DNA from: an uncultured Methanobrevibacter sp.
GTDB taxonomy: Archaea; Methanobacteriota; Methanobacteria; Methanobacteriales; Methanobacteriaceae
Length of the DNA stretch: 64,000 nt
Reading direction: 5' to 3'
Assembly (NCBI RefSeq): GCF_900314615.1
Contig: NZ_OMWA01000005.1
Span: forward strand, 67,414-131,413
The notes under the pieces were generated by a model that did no database searches, was not told where the DNA came from, and saw only the letters and a list, made by a program, of their open reading frames with translations. This document shows positions 33,015 through 41,797 of the stretch, piece by piece (within the stretch, counting starts at the first letter, position 1; each line of letters starts with the position of its first letter). A program made the translations under genes and the position numbers.

Positions 33015-33352
33015 CAGAAAATATTAAAATTGATGAACATTTTCACAAATTGGGCGCGTAATGTAATTAATATTTGACTAAAATGCAATATAAATACAAT
33101 ATTACACCAAAAGCAAATGTTAAAAATAAACCACATCAAGCATTATAATATAATATAATATTATTATAAAGCAATCTAAAGATTAATTTGAATTATTACA
33201 AACAAAAACAATAATACTTGAACAAATTTAAGGCCTAATATAAAAATACCTAATTCTACAAGATATAATTTTTAAAAATTGAAAACAAAAAAACAGAAAT
33301 TATATGAAAAAAATATCAAACTGTATAAAAAAAAGAAATGAAGAAAGTAATC
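33015..33352. other. Intergenic region, nothing recognised
   Basis: AT-rich spacer between rps3ae and the adhesin gene. It includes a TATAATATAATATAATATTATTATA low-complexity patch near 33,150 and A-runs near 33,325 that are T-runs, and so terminator-like, on the minus strand just after rps3ae. Confidence 0.4.
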
Positions 33353-33934
33353 TTATTTGATTACTTTACTTTTGATGATTTCTACTCTTTTAAGAGGGTA
33401 GATTTTTTTAGCATTGTGGTAAATTTCAGATGCTAATTTACCGTTAACACATACTTTTACTAAATCATCAAATGATTTTTCAGCTGCGTTTTCTCTGAGT
33501 AAATCTTCAATGACTTTTCTCATGTATCTTTGTTGGGAAGATTTAGCTCTTCTGGTGGTTACAGCTAAAACTTGTAATTTTAATCTGCGGTCATCTTTAG
33601 TTTTAACAACTGCTGAAGCATCGATTCTGGAAGTTCCTCTTCTGATCATGCTTCTTACGTAATCAGTGGTTGTTTTGTGTCCGGTGAATTTTGTGTTTGC
33701 AACATCACCTGCAACATTATCAATTTCAAATCTGAGTTTGATGTATTGTTTTGAGAAGTCCCCAGATAATTCTCTCATAGTAACTTCTACTCCTCTACCA
33801 ATAAGAAGTTCTGGATCTTTTGCTGGAGTTTCTCCAATTTCTTTATCTTCAAAGTTTACTGGTGTTTTAATAGTATACCAGGATTTTTCTTTCCATGTAT
33901 CACGTACTCTACGTCTTGATTTTGCTTTTGCCAT
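33353..33934 (-). CDS. rps3ae: 30S ribosomal protein S3Ae
   Basis: Archaeal/eukaryotic-type small-subunit ribosomal protein (eS1 family), part of the 30S particle. The 193-residue length is usual for methanogens. The N-terminus MAKAKSRRRVRDTWKEK is basic. Inside are SWYTIKTPVNF, KFTGHKTTTDYVRSMIRRGTSRID and a charged C-terminus KRVEIIKSKVIK, all typical of this family. The start follows GGTTGATATA. The gene stands apart from its neighbours with about 460 bases upstream, so it probably has its own promoter. A T-rich minus-strand tract just downstream is a likely terminator. Confidence 0.95.
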   Translation of the reverse strand: MAKAKSRRRVRDTWKEKSWYTIKTPVNFEDKEIGETPAKDPELLIGRGVEVTMRELSGDFSKQYIKLRFEIDNVAGDVANTKFTGHKTTTDYVRSMIRRGTSRIDASAVVKTKDDRRLKLQVLAVTTRRAKSSQQRYMRKVIEDLLRENAAEKSFDDLVKVCVNGKLASEIYHNAKKIYPLKRVEIIKSKVIK

Positions 33935-34395
33935 TATATCAACCGTTTAATTTTAATCTATAATTATTTAGTAATTTAGCGTTTCGCCATTTAATTTTAA
34001 AAATAGTCTTAAATTAGGTAGTTTATCATTTACTACACAAAATAAACTGTAAAAATGATTTAAGATAAGTATACTTTTACAATCTCTTTTTTGACTATTA
34101 TGAGCTCAAATTAGCTCATTTAAAGAAAATATTTGTAATTAAGTTCTATTTTTTTAAAACCCGCCCATAAAGGTTATGAATAGTTATTTTATTCATGATA
34201 TATAAAGATTATTGAAATTGCTTAAAATAAGTAAAATTTTGAGAAAATAAAAAGTAATAAAATTTTTCATGCATATTGGAGAAAAATTTATTCACCTTTA
34301 AAACGCTTTAATTGTGAAATAAAGCACACAGAAACATTTTCAAAAAAGTTACAATAGAACTTAAAAAAAGTTACAATATAATTTTTTGAACTAAT
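33935..34395. other. Intergenic region between gshA-like gene and rps3ae
   Basis: No gene is seen. Just after the ligase stop the minus strand carries TTGTAACTTTTTTT and, 23 bases on, TTGTAACTTTTTTG (about 34,341-34,378), a duplicated T-run that probably ends the upstream operon. Further on are a short GCG-TTT-CGC hairpin (33,979-33,987) and AT-rich sequence suitable for the rps3ae promoter. Confidence 0.45.
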
Positions 34396-35799
34396 TTACA
34401 TGCACATAAGGCCGCTTAAAGCAATTTCAATATACTCCTGAAGACTCTCAAGCTCATCAGAATCCATATTTTCCATCCTGTTAATACTGTTGATTTTATT
34501 ATTCTTGGACAAGGTCATGTGAGTGTTAATGTATCCGTCACGTTCTATGAGTTTGAGCATCCTTTTGCCATATGTCAAATCAGGATTTGAAACACGGTCA
34601 TGCATCAGCTTTAATGTATGACCTTCATCAATTCCTAAAACTTCACACATGCCGTACATTTCATTGATAATATCTGAAGCCCAGCTTTTAAGAGTAACCT
34701 CTTCACCATCCTTTAAAAGTCTCATTGAATCAGTGTAAGCCCTTTCAGCTGTTGCTTCCTCATTGATTTTGGCTTCTTTTTGCCAGTCGACATAATCAGA
34801 CTCACGCTTTACCATCATATATATTAAAAATAAATGAAGAAAATTCATGTCATGCCTTACAAGACCACACTGGTAAAACGGATTGATATCCAATGTTCTA
34901 ACTTCAATATACTGAATTCCATCTTCTTTAAGGGAATTTAACAAATCTTTAGGATTTTTAGGTTTTAATCTTATTTGAGTATAAAGCTCCTTAGCCTCAG
35001 ATAAATCCCCATTTTCTATAAATTTTTCAATATCAGAGGTAAATTCATCCAAAGAAGCGTATGAAGGATATAAATCTTTGAGATTCTTATAACCGCAGGA
35101 GGAATTTCTAAATGAAGGTCCTTTTGTTGAATAAAAGCTTCCAAAATCATCTTTTGCATCCATCAGATGTATGCATTCATTTGAAAACGTATTGTGAGAA
35201 CCTATTGAACAGCCAGTCAGATAAATTATCAGCCAGGAATATCTCAAGTAGTTTCGGGCTATTTTTAGATAAACTTCATTTTTAAACTCCTGAAGAGACA
35301 TATCAAGGTTTAAAACTTCCTTAAATTTGTTTAAAAAGTCATCACTAAATGAAAAGTTAAAATGAACACCTGAAATCATCTGTTTTTTAACACCGTACTT
35401 TTTAGCCAGCCCTTCCCGGTATTTCTGTGAAGATTCACCTTCACCAGAGTATTGTGCTATTGGTATTCTGTCCCAATAAGGTAAAATACAAGGAATTGAC
35501 TGAAACCAGAGACATTCATCCTCCTCAAGAGCATAGTTAACCACATCAGCCAGCAAAACGAATGTATCAAAAGCCTCATCAAGCGAATCGACAGCAGGAG
35601 TTATTATTTCAATTTGACTTTCGGAAAAATCAGTTGTAATCAAAGGATTTTTGAATTTATCTCCAAATACCTTCGGATGAGGAGTCAAAGAAAGATTTCC
35701 ATCCGCTTTTGCTCTTAAACTTTCCCATTCAATTCCAAAATGTCCTGCCATGATATCCTTTGTTGAACACCTTGATAAATCAACCAAATCCATCAGCAC
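34396..35799 (-). CDS. gshA: Glutamate-cysteine ligase, GshA family
   Basis: ATP-dependent ligase expected to join the gamma-carboxyl of glutamate to cysteine. Landmarks shared with bacterial GshA are GIEWESLR (22-29), TTDFSESQIEIITP (55-68), ISGVHFNFS (142-150) and IQYIEVRTLDINPF (295-308). The 467-residue length is slightly below the E. coli enzyme. No ATP-grasp glutathione synthetase domain follows, so it would make only gamma-glutamylcysteine or a related compound. The start is GTG at 35799, placed by GGGGGA six bases before it; the ATG at 35793 sits less well. It lies 31 bases after the amidotransferase gene and is probably cotranscribed with it. The substrate is not proven: methanogens normally use coenzymes M and B rather than glutathione, so another acceptor amine is possible. 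Confidence 0.85.
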   Translation of the reverse strand: MLMDLVDLSRCSTKDIMAGHFGIEWESLRAKADGNLSLTPHPKVFGDKFKNPLITTDFSESQIEIITPAVDSLDEAFDTFVLLADVVNYALEEDECLWFQSIPCILPYWDRIPIAQYSGEGESSQKYREGLAKKYGVKKQMISGVHFNFSFSDDFLNKFKEVLNLDMSLQEFKNEVYLKIARNYLRYSWLIIYLTGCSIGSHNTFSNECIHLMDAKDDFGSFYSTKGPSFRNSSCGYKNLKDLYPSYASLDEFTSDIEKFIENGDLSEAKELYTQIRLKPKNPKDLLNSLKEDGIQYIEVRTLDINPFYQCGLVRHDMNFLHLFLIYMMVKRESDYVDWQKEAKINEEATAERAYTDSMRLLKDGEEVTLKSWASDIINEMYGMCEVLGIDEGHTLKLMHDRVSNPDLTYGKRMLKLIERDGYINTHMTLSKNNKINSINRMENMDSDELESLQEYIEIALSGLMCM

Positions 35800-35830
35800 G
35801 AAAAATCCCCCATATTTTACTGAAATTTAT

Positions 35831-36664
35831 CTAAAAAGACATAGCGTTTTTGTCGTATTCTTCCATCAATTTGTCATATAATTCCTTATCCAGTGATTTG
35901 ATAGCTTCGCGAATAATTTCTTCATGTTTTTCTGTAAAAATAAATTCATTTCCATGGTTTTTGCTTTTTAAAATTATTTTACCATCTTTAAGCCCATAAA
36001 TCTTATTTATATCAACAGTTTTCCAGTTTTTATCGTCATTTAAAGGACATGATGTTAAAATCAACCCATTATCTGTCCTTAAAGAGTGAAGAGAATCCTT
36101 CAGATTTGTGTGGACATAAGTCAGCTCGCCATCACAGATCATAATATTAATCTTATTTTCACGAGATAAGTCAGAGATAATATCCGTTATTAAGTTAAAT
36201 CTCTCTTCGGTTGTGAGCAATGCGTTTTTACTCTTTTCAAACTCATTTACCTTATCGATGATAAAAAGAAGTATTCTTTCAGAGTCAGTGCTTCCTTTTT
36301 GAATTTCCTGATATTTTTCAAGCCCAGGATAGTTGAATACGGTACCGTTGTGCATAAGCATCCAGCAGCGCCCAGTATTATCTTTTTTAACGAAAGGATG
36401 GCAGTTTGAAGGAGTCAGTTTTCCTATTGTGGCCAGTCTGATATGTGCAAATACCATTTTTCCAATAATCGGTTTGGAGAGTATTTTTTTCAGTTTTTCA
36501 CTCTCTGATGCCTTTACAGGTTCCTTATCTATGATATACCTATCAGATTTGATGTTGGCCAGTCCCCATCCGTGAGGATGTTTGTCGGAGTGATTGTAAA
36601 ATTGATTAAGAGCTTTATTTATCTCTTTTGGAGCTTTTGAATTAAAACAAAAAATTTCACACAT
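35831..36664 (-). CDS. Class II glutamine amidotransferase-like (Ntn) hydrolase
   Basis: N-terminal-nucleophile amidohydrolase of the YafJ/EgtC/DUG3 type. Cys2 directly after the initiator Met is the expected nucleophile. HPHGWG (29-34), HIRLATIG (74-81) and HNGTVFN (105-111) are the family's glutamine-site motifs. At 277 residues it is a stand-alone GATase domain without a synthetase domain. Relatives remove glutamate from gamma-glutamyl compounds (EgtC in ergothioneine synthesis, DUG3 in glutathione breakdown). Direct linkage to the glutamate-cysteine ligase downstream suggests they act on the same gamma-glutamyl metabolite; that is inference. The ATG at 36664 follows GAGG. Confidence 0.8.
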   Translation of the reverse strand: MCEIFCFNSKAPKEINKALNQFYNHSDKHPHGWGLANIKSDRYIIDKEPVKASESEKLKKILSKPIIGKMVFAHIRLATIGKLTPSNCHPFVKKDNTGRCWMLMHNGTVFNYPGLEKYQEIQKGSTDSERILLFIIDKVNEFEKSKNALLTTEERFNLITDIISDLSRENKINIMICDGELTYVHTNLKDSLHSLRTDNGLILTSCPLNDDKNWKTVDINKIYGLKDGKIILKSKNHGNEFIFTEKHEEIIREAIKSLDKELYDKLMEEYDKNAMSF

Positions 36665-36723
36665 TTTCTACAATCCTCACATTGCCCTATTATATTTTTA
36701 ATAACAATTGTTAATAAATATTT

Positions 36724-37044
36724 TTAATTTTTCATGAAATTGACATGGTCAATATATCTTTGAAGAACCTCATCAATCGGCCCTTCATCCATTACTAATT
36801 TTATTTCAGCATTTTCAGCTTTAATCTTGGATTTAAAACCATACTGAACAGCAATTAAAACATCACAATCCTCACAGGCCTTAATAACCTTTCCCCCCTG
36901 ATGTTTTGAATCTTCTGCTATTTCAATATCTCTTTTTTCGACAAAATCCAACTCATCTTCCCAGTCATACACATATACTGATTTTCCTCGTCCGAGGTGC
37001 AAATCCACATTTTCACCATCAGATGATACAACAGCCAAACGCAT
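36724..37044 (-). CDS. NifX/NifB-type (dinitrogenase iron-molybdenum cofactor family) protein
   Basis: Small one-domain protein of 106 residues, MRLAVVSSDGENVDLHLGR at the start, DVLIAVQYGF in the middle and a conserved acidic surface. This is the Nitro_FeMo-Co fold, which binds iron-sulfur or FeMo-co precursors in NifX/NafY. No nif genes are present here, and methanogens carry several such orphans, so a role in handling Fe-S clusters is more likely than nitrogen fixation. The gene begins one base after the iron-sulfur flavoprotein gene ends, which supports a shared function or at least a shared transcript. Confidence 0.8.
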   Translation of the reverse strand: MRLAVVSSDGENVDLHLGRGKSVYVYDWEDELDFVEKRDIEIAEDSKHQGGKVIKACEDCDVLIAVQYGFKSKIKAENAEIKLVMDEGPIDEVLQRYIDHVNFMKN

Positions 37045-37045
37045 T

Positions 37046-37615
37046 TTAATCCCTTACTTTTTTAATTATTTTAGCTACATTTCTTCCAAAAAGCCTTATT
37101 GTTTCTATTCCTTCCGTATCTTCAAGTGCAGTTCCTTCAGGACCTGCAATCACCATATTCCAGTATGTACTTCCTGCAACAATCATATTATTGATTGCGA
37201 AAAACATCATCATTTCCTGAAGTGTTAAAGTAACACCACCACGTCTTGCAACAGCAATCGGACCTCCGACCATCCAGTCAAGGAATTTATCTCCCCCACG
37301 AGAGACTTTACCAATTCTCTGAAGTGCTGCCATGATATCTCCTCTTGCGGTTCCGAAATAGACCGGTGCAGCAGGTATGAAACCGTCAGCATGACGTATT
37401 TTTTCAATAATATCTGCAAGACCATCGTTTAAAACGCAGTTGCCAGTTTCTGTGCATTTAAGACATGCAATGCAGGACTGGATTTTCATTCCCTTAAGTG
37501 AGATGATTTCAGCTTCAACGCCTTCTGCTTCAATTTCACGTGCGCACTGCTCAAGAACAATACCTGTGTTTGAGTTGCCTCTTGGGCTAGCATTTAATAG
37601 AATAACCTTACTCAT
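37046..37615 (-). CDS. Iron-sulfur flavoprotein, NADPH-dependent FMN reductase family
   Basis: Flavodoxin-fold protein of 189 residues. LLNASPRGNSNT (residues 6-17) is the FMN phosphate loop. CIACLKCTETGNC (C-x2-C-x2-C-x5-C) is the compact cysteine motif of methanogen iron-sulfur flavoproteins, which carry a 4Fe-4S cluster and FMN and reduce O2, H2O2 or other acceptors. An upstream in-frame ATG at 37642 would overlap the phosphorylase gene and add nine residues; I prefer the ATG at 37615 because the flavodoxin strand starts right after it. The gene sits 10 bases after the phosphorylase and 1 base before the NifX-like gene. The physiological substrate is unknown. Confidence 0.85.
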   Translation of the reverse strand: MSKVILLNASPRGNSNTGIVLEQCAREIEAEGVEAEIISLKGMKIQSCIACLKCTETGNCVLNDGLADIIEKIRHADGFIPAAPVYFGTARGDIMAALQRIGKVSRGGDKFLDWMVGGPIAVARRGGVTLTLQEMMMFFAINNMIVAGSTYWNMVIAGPEGTALEDTEGIETIRLFGRNVAKIIKKVRD

Positions 37616-37625
37616 ATTATCACAC

Positions 37626-38384
37626 TTACACTTCTGCACCATCTAATGCGTGATGACATTGGCAATCTGGTGAATCTTCTGCATTTTTTATAAAATTGTA
37701 TATCATCTCAAGTAGACGAGCTTCCATTTTTCCGACCATTTCAAACACTTCATCGATGGTCAGCTCATTTTCTGAGATTCCTGAAGCGTAATTGGATACG
37801 ATGCATATTGAATTGTAGCACATTTCCCTTTCACGTGCCAGTGTAACTTCCGGAAGACCTGTCATTCCCACAAGGTCTCCTCCAAGCATTTTAAACATTC
37901 GGATTTCAGCAGGAGTTTCAAATCTTGGCCCTTCTGTACAGACGTATGTGCCTCCTAAAATGACATCGCCTGATTTGGCGAGAATATCTCTTAAAGTAGG
38001 ACAATATGGTTCTGTAACATCTATATGAACAACCTTATCTTCATAGAATGTTTTTTTCCTGTCCTGTGAGAAATCCAAAAAGTCATTCGGGATAACAAAA
38101 GTGCCCGGAGGCATATTTTCGTTCATAGATCCCACTGAGTTTGTAGCGATTATCTGAGTAACGCCAACATTTTTTAATGCATCGATATTGGCTCTGAAAT
38201 TAATTTTATGAGGTGGAATTGAGTGACCTGATGCATGACGAGGTATGAAAGCCACTTTTTTGGAGAAAATCTCAAGAATTGAAACTTCAACTTCGCCGTA
38301 GTCTGTTTTAACCATTTCTTTCACACAGGAATCTGCTTTCTGTGTGATTTCATACACTCCGCTTCCGCCGATTATACCTATCAT
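37626..38384 (-). CDS. S-methyl-5'-thioadenosine/thioinosine phosphorylase
   Basis: Phosphorolytic enzyme of methylthioadenosine salvage, 252 residues, purine nucleoside phosphorylase family 2. Visible motifs are IGGSGVY (5-11), PRHASGHSIPPH (48-59), TEGPRFET (150-157), GMTGLPE (173-179) and SNYASG (197-202). In adenosine-specific MTAPs an Asp stands where Asn198 is here; Asn fits a 6-oxopurine, so the true substrate may be methylthioinosine, as known for the Methanocaldococcus route in which MTA is first deaminated. The C-terminal DCQCHH resembles the CxC motif of archaeal MTAPs. It starts 5 bases after rtcB ends. Confidence 0.88.
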   Translation of the reverse strand: MIGIIGGSGVYEITQKADSCVKEMVKTDYGEVEVSILEIFSKKVAFIPRHASGHSIPPHKINFRANIDALKNVGVTQIIATNSVGSMNENMPPGTFVIPNDFLDFSQDRKKTFYEDKVVHIDVTEPYCPTLRDILAKSGDVILGGTYVCTEGPRFETPAEIRMFKMLGGDLVGMTGLPEVTLAREREMCYNSICIVSNYASGISENELTIDEVFEMVGKMEARLLEMIYNFIKNAEDSPDCQCHHALDGAEV

Positions 38385-38389
38385 TTAAT

Positions 38390-39838
38390 CTACCCTTTGC
38401 AAACTGCTATCGGTGTAACTTTTGCAACAAGTTTAGCGATTCCTGTGCTGTCGGATACTCTGACTACGCTGTCAACATCCTTATAAGCACCTGGTGCTTC
38501 TTCTTCGATAACATGTTTGCTTGTTGCTTTGATTTTAATTCCTTTTGATTCAAGATCAGATGTGATTTTATCTGCATCATAGTCCTTTTTGGCACGGGAT
38601 CTTGAAAGCACTCTTCCTGCACCGTGAGCGGTTGAACCGAAGGTTTCTTCCATAGCAGTTTCGGTTCCGTGAAGTACATATGAAGAGGTTCCCATTGTAC
38701 CCGGAATCAGTACAGGCTGGCCGACAGCTCTGTATTTTTCAGGAACTTCTTCTCTTCCAGGACCGAATGCACGGGTAGCTCCTTTTCTGTGAACGAGAAG
38801 GTCTTCTTCACGGTTGTAAACTTTGTGAGTTTCCATTTTTGCGATATTGTGGGCAACGTCATAGACAATATCCATATCCATATCCTTTGCGGATTTGCCT
38901 AAAACATCTTCAAAGGTTTCACGAATCCAGTGAGTCATCATTTGCCTGTTTGCCCATGCATAATTAGCTGCAGCAGCCATTGCCTGAATATAATTTTGTG
39001 CTTCTTTTGAATCAAGTGGAGCGCAGGCCAATTGTCTGTCTGCAAGTTGAATTTTATAATTTTTATAAGCTTTATCCATGATTCTTAAATAATCGGAACA
39101 TATCTGGTGTCCGCATCCTCTTGAACCTGAATGAATCATAATGACAATCATTCCTTTTTCAAGACCGTATACTTCAGCCACTTCCTCATTGTAGATTTCA
39201 TCGACTTCCTGAATTTCCAGAAAGTGATTTCCTGAACCTAGAGAACCTAACTGTGGAATTCCTCTTTTTTTGGCTTTATCTGAAACGATACTTGAATCTG
39301 CATCGACCATTCTTCCGTTTTCTTCAAGAACTTCCAAGTCCTCAGGCCATCCGTATCCGTTTTCAACAGCCCATTCTGCACCATAATCAAGGACTTTGTC
39401 TATTTCGCCTTTTTCAAGTCTGATTTTACCTTTGCTTCCAACACCGGAAGGTATGTTTTTGAAAAGCTTTTCTGTAAGCTCATCGATGTGTTCTTCAATG
39501 TCTTCTCTTTTAAGATTTGATTTAATCAGCCTTACACCGCAGTTAATGTCAAAACCTACACCACCAGGTGATACGATACCGTTTCTCATGCTGAATGCTG
39601 CAACGCCCCCAATAGGAAATCCGTATCCGAAGTGAATGTCTGGAAGTCCGATAGAGTATCTTTGAACACCCGGAAGACATGCTACATTAACAATCTGCTC
39701 GATAGCACCTTCTTCAAGAGCATCAAAACTTTCATCTGCAATATAAAATCTTCCGGAAGCCCTCATTTTTTTATTGTAGGAACCCGGAATTTCATAAACG
39801 TTATCCCTAACTTTTTTAATTTCATCTTTAATACTCAT
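38390..39838 (-). CDS. rtcB: tRNA-splicing ligase RtcB
   Basis: GTP- and Mn-dependent RNA ligase that joins 2',3'-cyclic phosphate or 3'-phosphate ends to 5'-OH ends, mainly tRNA halves after intron removal. All expected residues are present: D97 and C100 in DINCGVR, H205 in SGNHF, H236 in IHSGSRGCGH, a later His in VAHNIAK, and the guanylylated His in TAHGAGR. The length (482) is normal and no intein is present, unlike in many archaea. The start is ATG 39838 because GTGATT four bases upstream is the ribosome site; the GTG at 39847 belongs to that site. It heads a run of close-packed genes. Its activator archease is encoded about 2 kb upstream. Confidence 0.96.
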   Translation of the reverse strand: MSIKDEIKKVRDNVYEIPGSYNKKMRASGRFYIADESFDALEEGAIEQIVNVACLPGVQRYSIGLPDIHFGYGFPIGGVAAFSMRNGIVSPGGVGFDINCGVRLIKSNLKREDIEEHIDELTEKLFKNIPSGVGSKGKIRLEKGEIDKVLDYGAEWAVENGYGWPEDLEVLEENGRMVDADSSIVSDKAKKRGIPQLGSLGSGNHFLEIQEVDEIYNEEVAEVYGLEKGMIVIMIHSGSRGCGHQICSDYLRIMDKAYKNYKIQLADRQLACAPLDSKEAQNYIQAMAAAANYAWANRQMMTHWIRETFEDVLGKSAKDMDMDIVYDVAHNIAKMETHKVYNREEDLLVHRKGATRAFGPGREEVPEKYRAVGQPVLIPGTMGTSSYVLHGTETAMEETFGSTAHGAGRVLSRSRAKKDYDADKITSDLESKGIKIKATSKHVIEEEAPGAYKDVDSVVRVSDSTGIAKLVAKVTPIAVCKG

Positions 39839-39902
39839 AAGAATCACAAAATTTATTATGTTTTAATATATATTTGTGGTGTTTTAATAAGGTTTTGGTG
39901 AT

Positions 39903-40301
39903 TTAGTTACTTTCATGAATCATTGCGTCAAAAATGAAAAATTCACAATTCAAATCAAATTTCGAAAGTAATGGTCGAATCGAATAGTTAATCTTCATGA
40001 TATCGTCCTTGAATCCGTTTTCAAAATCATGTTTATGAGCATTAACAACCAGTAGAAGCTGAGGAATGAATATAGGATCAATATCTAGCCTCAGATAGAA
40101 TTCTGCATATGGAACATATTCACCAAGCAGCGGTTTAACCTTTTTGAGAATAACAATTACGCCATGACTGTTTTTTAAAAAATTATGAATGTCTTCACAG
40201 CCCTCCATCGGATAGAATTTTTTAATCTGTTCAAATTCATTTTCAAAAAATTCCTCGTCTTTTAAACAATTGATAAATTTTAACTCATCAATTAGTATCA
40301 T
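39903..40301 (-). CDS. Hypothetical protein, paralogue of the next gene
   Basis: About 132 residues, soluble and acidic, no signal peptide or membrane segment. It aligns along its length with the 150-residue protein encoded at 40,393-40,845: ELKFINCLKDEEFFENEF matches EIEYVTRLNNDDELFEQEF, VPYAEFYLRLDIDPIFIPQLLLVV matches VPYAYFHLEMFFDTIFPPQLILVV, and both end near EFFI(F/W)DA. A GTG at 40322 would add seven residues but has no ribosome site; GAGGT precedes the ATG by 14 bases, which is not ideal either. Function is unknown; a tandem duplication is clear. Confidence 0.65.
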   Translation of the reverse strand: MILIDELKFINCLKDEEFFENEFEQIKKFYPMEGCEDIHNFLKNSHGVIVILKKVKPLLGEYVPYAEFYLRLDIDPIFIPQLLLVVNAHKHDFENGFKDDIMKINYSIRPLLSKFDLNCEFFIFDAMIHESN

Positions 40302-40392
40302 AATCCATTTTAAATACCTCACTAATAATTAGACGATTTTTAAGCATCAAAGCAAAAAGATATCTCTTAAGATAATTTTTGTGTTTTATAAA

Positions 40393-40845
40393 TCATGAAC
40401 TAAGCCTGTACAAATCCATTAAGGTCAAAGCATTTTTTGATTTGAAATTACAGCTCGCATCCCATATGAAAAATTCACTACCTAAATCAAGTTTTTTAAC
40501 TAAAGGAAGAATTTTGGAATCTATTAATTGAATATCTTCCTTAAAACCATTGTTAAAATCATTTTCCAGAGCTTTAACAACTAAAATAAGCTGTGGCGGG
40601 AAAATTGTATCGAAAAACATTTCCAGATGAAAGTATGCATAAGGAACCTGCGATTTTAAAATTGGCTTAATGTAATTTAAAACAACAACCAAACCCCTAT
40701 TTTCACTTAAAAATCCATGAACCTCATCATGATTCTTAAATGGAAAATATTTGGAAATATTAATGAATTCCTGTTCAAATAACTCATCATCATTGTTTAA
40801 ACGAGTGACATACTCAATTTCTTTAGTAAAATCAGCATTACTCAT
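40393..40845 (-). CDS. Hypothetical protein, paralogue of the previous gene
   Basis: 150 residues, acidic, alpha/beta in appearance, with no motif I can assign. Conserved positions with its neighbour are D/NEDELFEQEF near residue 20, F-P at 35, HGFL (43-46), GLVVVLNYIKP in the centre and GSEFFIWDA near the C-terminus. It extends about 15 residues beyond the paralogue (ALTLMDLYRLSS). The 91-base spacing suggests separate or weakly coupled transcription. Not recognised; likely lineage-restricted. Confidence 0.65.
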   Translation of the reverse strand: MSNADFTKEIEYVTRLNNDDELFEQEFINISKYFPFKNHDEVHGFLSENRGLVVVLNYIKPILKSQVPYAYFHLEMFFDTIFPPQLILVVKALENDFNNGFKEDIQLIDSKILPLVKKLDLGSEFFIWDASCNFKSKNALTLMDLYRLSS

Positions 40846-41443
40846 ATTAAAACCTCATTAATTATTTCATCCATGCGAACTTATTCCCTTCAACAATATC
40901 AAACTTTCAATATTACATTTTTCCGAATCAAATATTTTACTCATATTGTATTCATTTAATCAAATTGCACTGATTAAGTAAAATTGTTCCCATATGAGAA
41001 AATTGATACCATTAAAGACATGACACATCTTAAAATTTCAATCTAATACCTATTATAGCAGTTATTATTTAAAAAGCTTTTGTAATTAATCATAACAATT
41101 TTTTAAGATGAAAACAATATTGAAAGAAAAAAATAATTAGTAGACAGTAACATTAATATTAAAAAGAGAACTAAAAAATACGATTAAAATAAGAATCTCA
41201 CAAAAATGAGAGATTCCATAATCGCTCAACACCTATATTATAGGAAAATCCTACAACATACCGGTTAGGCATTGAAAAATCATTTAACTTGAATTTGAAT
41301 TAAAAAATTCAATGAAGAACTTTTTAAATTCTAGATAATTTTATGATTTAAATGATATATAAAGTTTTTTGATTTTTCACATGTTTATTTATTAAAGGAA
41401 CTATCAATTTGCTTTTTATTTGAAAAACAAGCCATTAAAAGAA
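40846..41443. other. Intergenic region containing a structured element
   Basis: No protein gene is seen in ~600 bases. Between 41,179 and 41,273 the sequence is clearly less random: a GAATCTC/GAGATTC hairpin, the short palindrome CCTATATTATAGG, then AAAATCCTACAACATACC and GGTTAGGCATT. Read on the minus strand the first hairpin is followed by TTATTTT, like a terminator. The last part resembles the paired elements at 54.3 and 55.3 kb (see findings), so a small RNA or a relic of a mobile element is possible. Confidence 0.4.
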
Positions 41444-41764
41444 TTATTTTCTAAATAATGAGGACATACCTGCTATAAGTAAAAATACTGCACTTAATGC
41501 ATTGATGTGGTCTGCACCCAGTATTACAAACATTGTTGCAATAATAAATCCTACACCTGCAGATTCATTATTTTTAAAAACATAGGCACTGGAAATAACG
41601 CCTAAAAGAGAACCTAATATAGCTAAAAGACCTAAAAATGTGGCATGGGCATGGGATGCGTTGAAGAGAAATATAAAAACAGATCCTGAGAGAACCCCAA
41701 TTAGAGAACCTATCAGACCCATCGCCATTTCAAAATGTCGTGTTGTAACTTTAGTTCTTTTCAT
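41444..41764 (-). CDS. DUF4064-type small membrane protein
   Basis: 106 residues with about four hydrophobic helices (14-33, 42-60, 68-84, 88-102) and basic ends (MKRTKVTTRHFEMAMGLIGS at the start, SLFRK at the end). The pattern GLIGSLIGVLSG and LGSLLGVISSAY fits DUF4064-type proteins, which have no known function. It follows archease by 33 bases on the same strand and may be cotranscribed with it. Confidence 0.7.
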   Translation of the reverse strand: MKRTKVTTRHFEMAMGLIGSLIGVLSGSVFIFLFNASHAHATFLGLLAILGSLLGVISSAYVFKNNESAGVGFIIATMFVILGADHINALSAVFLLIAGMSSLFRK

Positions 41765-41797
41765 GATAATATATTGGCTTTAATAATATTTATAATC

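Noticed and set aside
32885..34395. Possible tRNA or rRNA genes near rps3ae
   Set aside because: No cloverleaf, TTC loop or CCA-like end could be found in these spacers or in any other gap of the window.
36724..37044. Reading the NifX-like gene as evidence of nitrogen fixation
   Set aside because: No nifH, nifD, nifK or nifB is in the window, and methanogens carry many orphan members of this family.
37616..37642. Upstream start for the iron-sulfur flavoprotein
   Set aside because: It would overlap the phosphorylase gene and add a Cys/Lys-rich head not expected in the fold; the flavodoxin strand begins at the next ATG.
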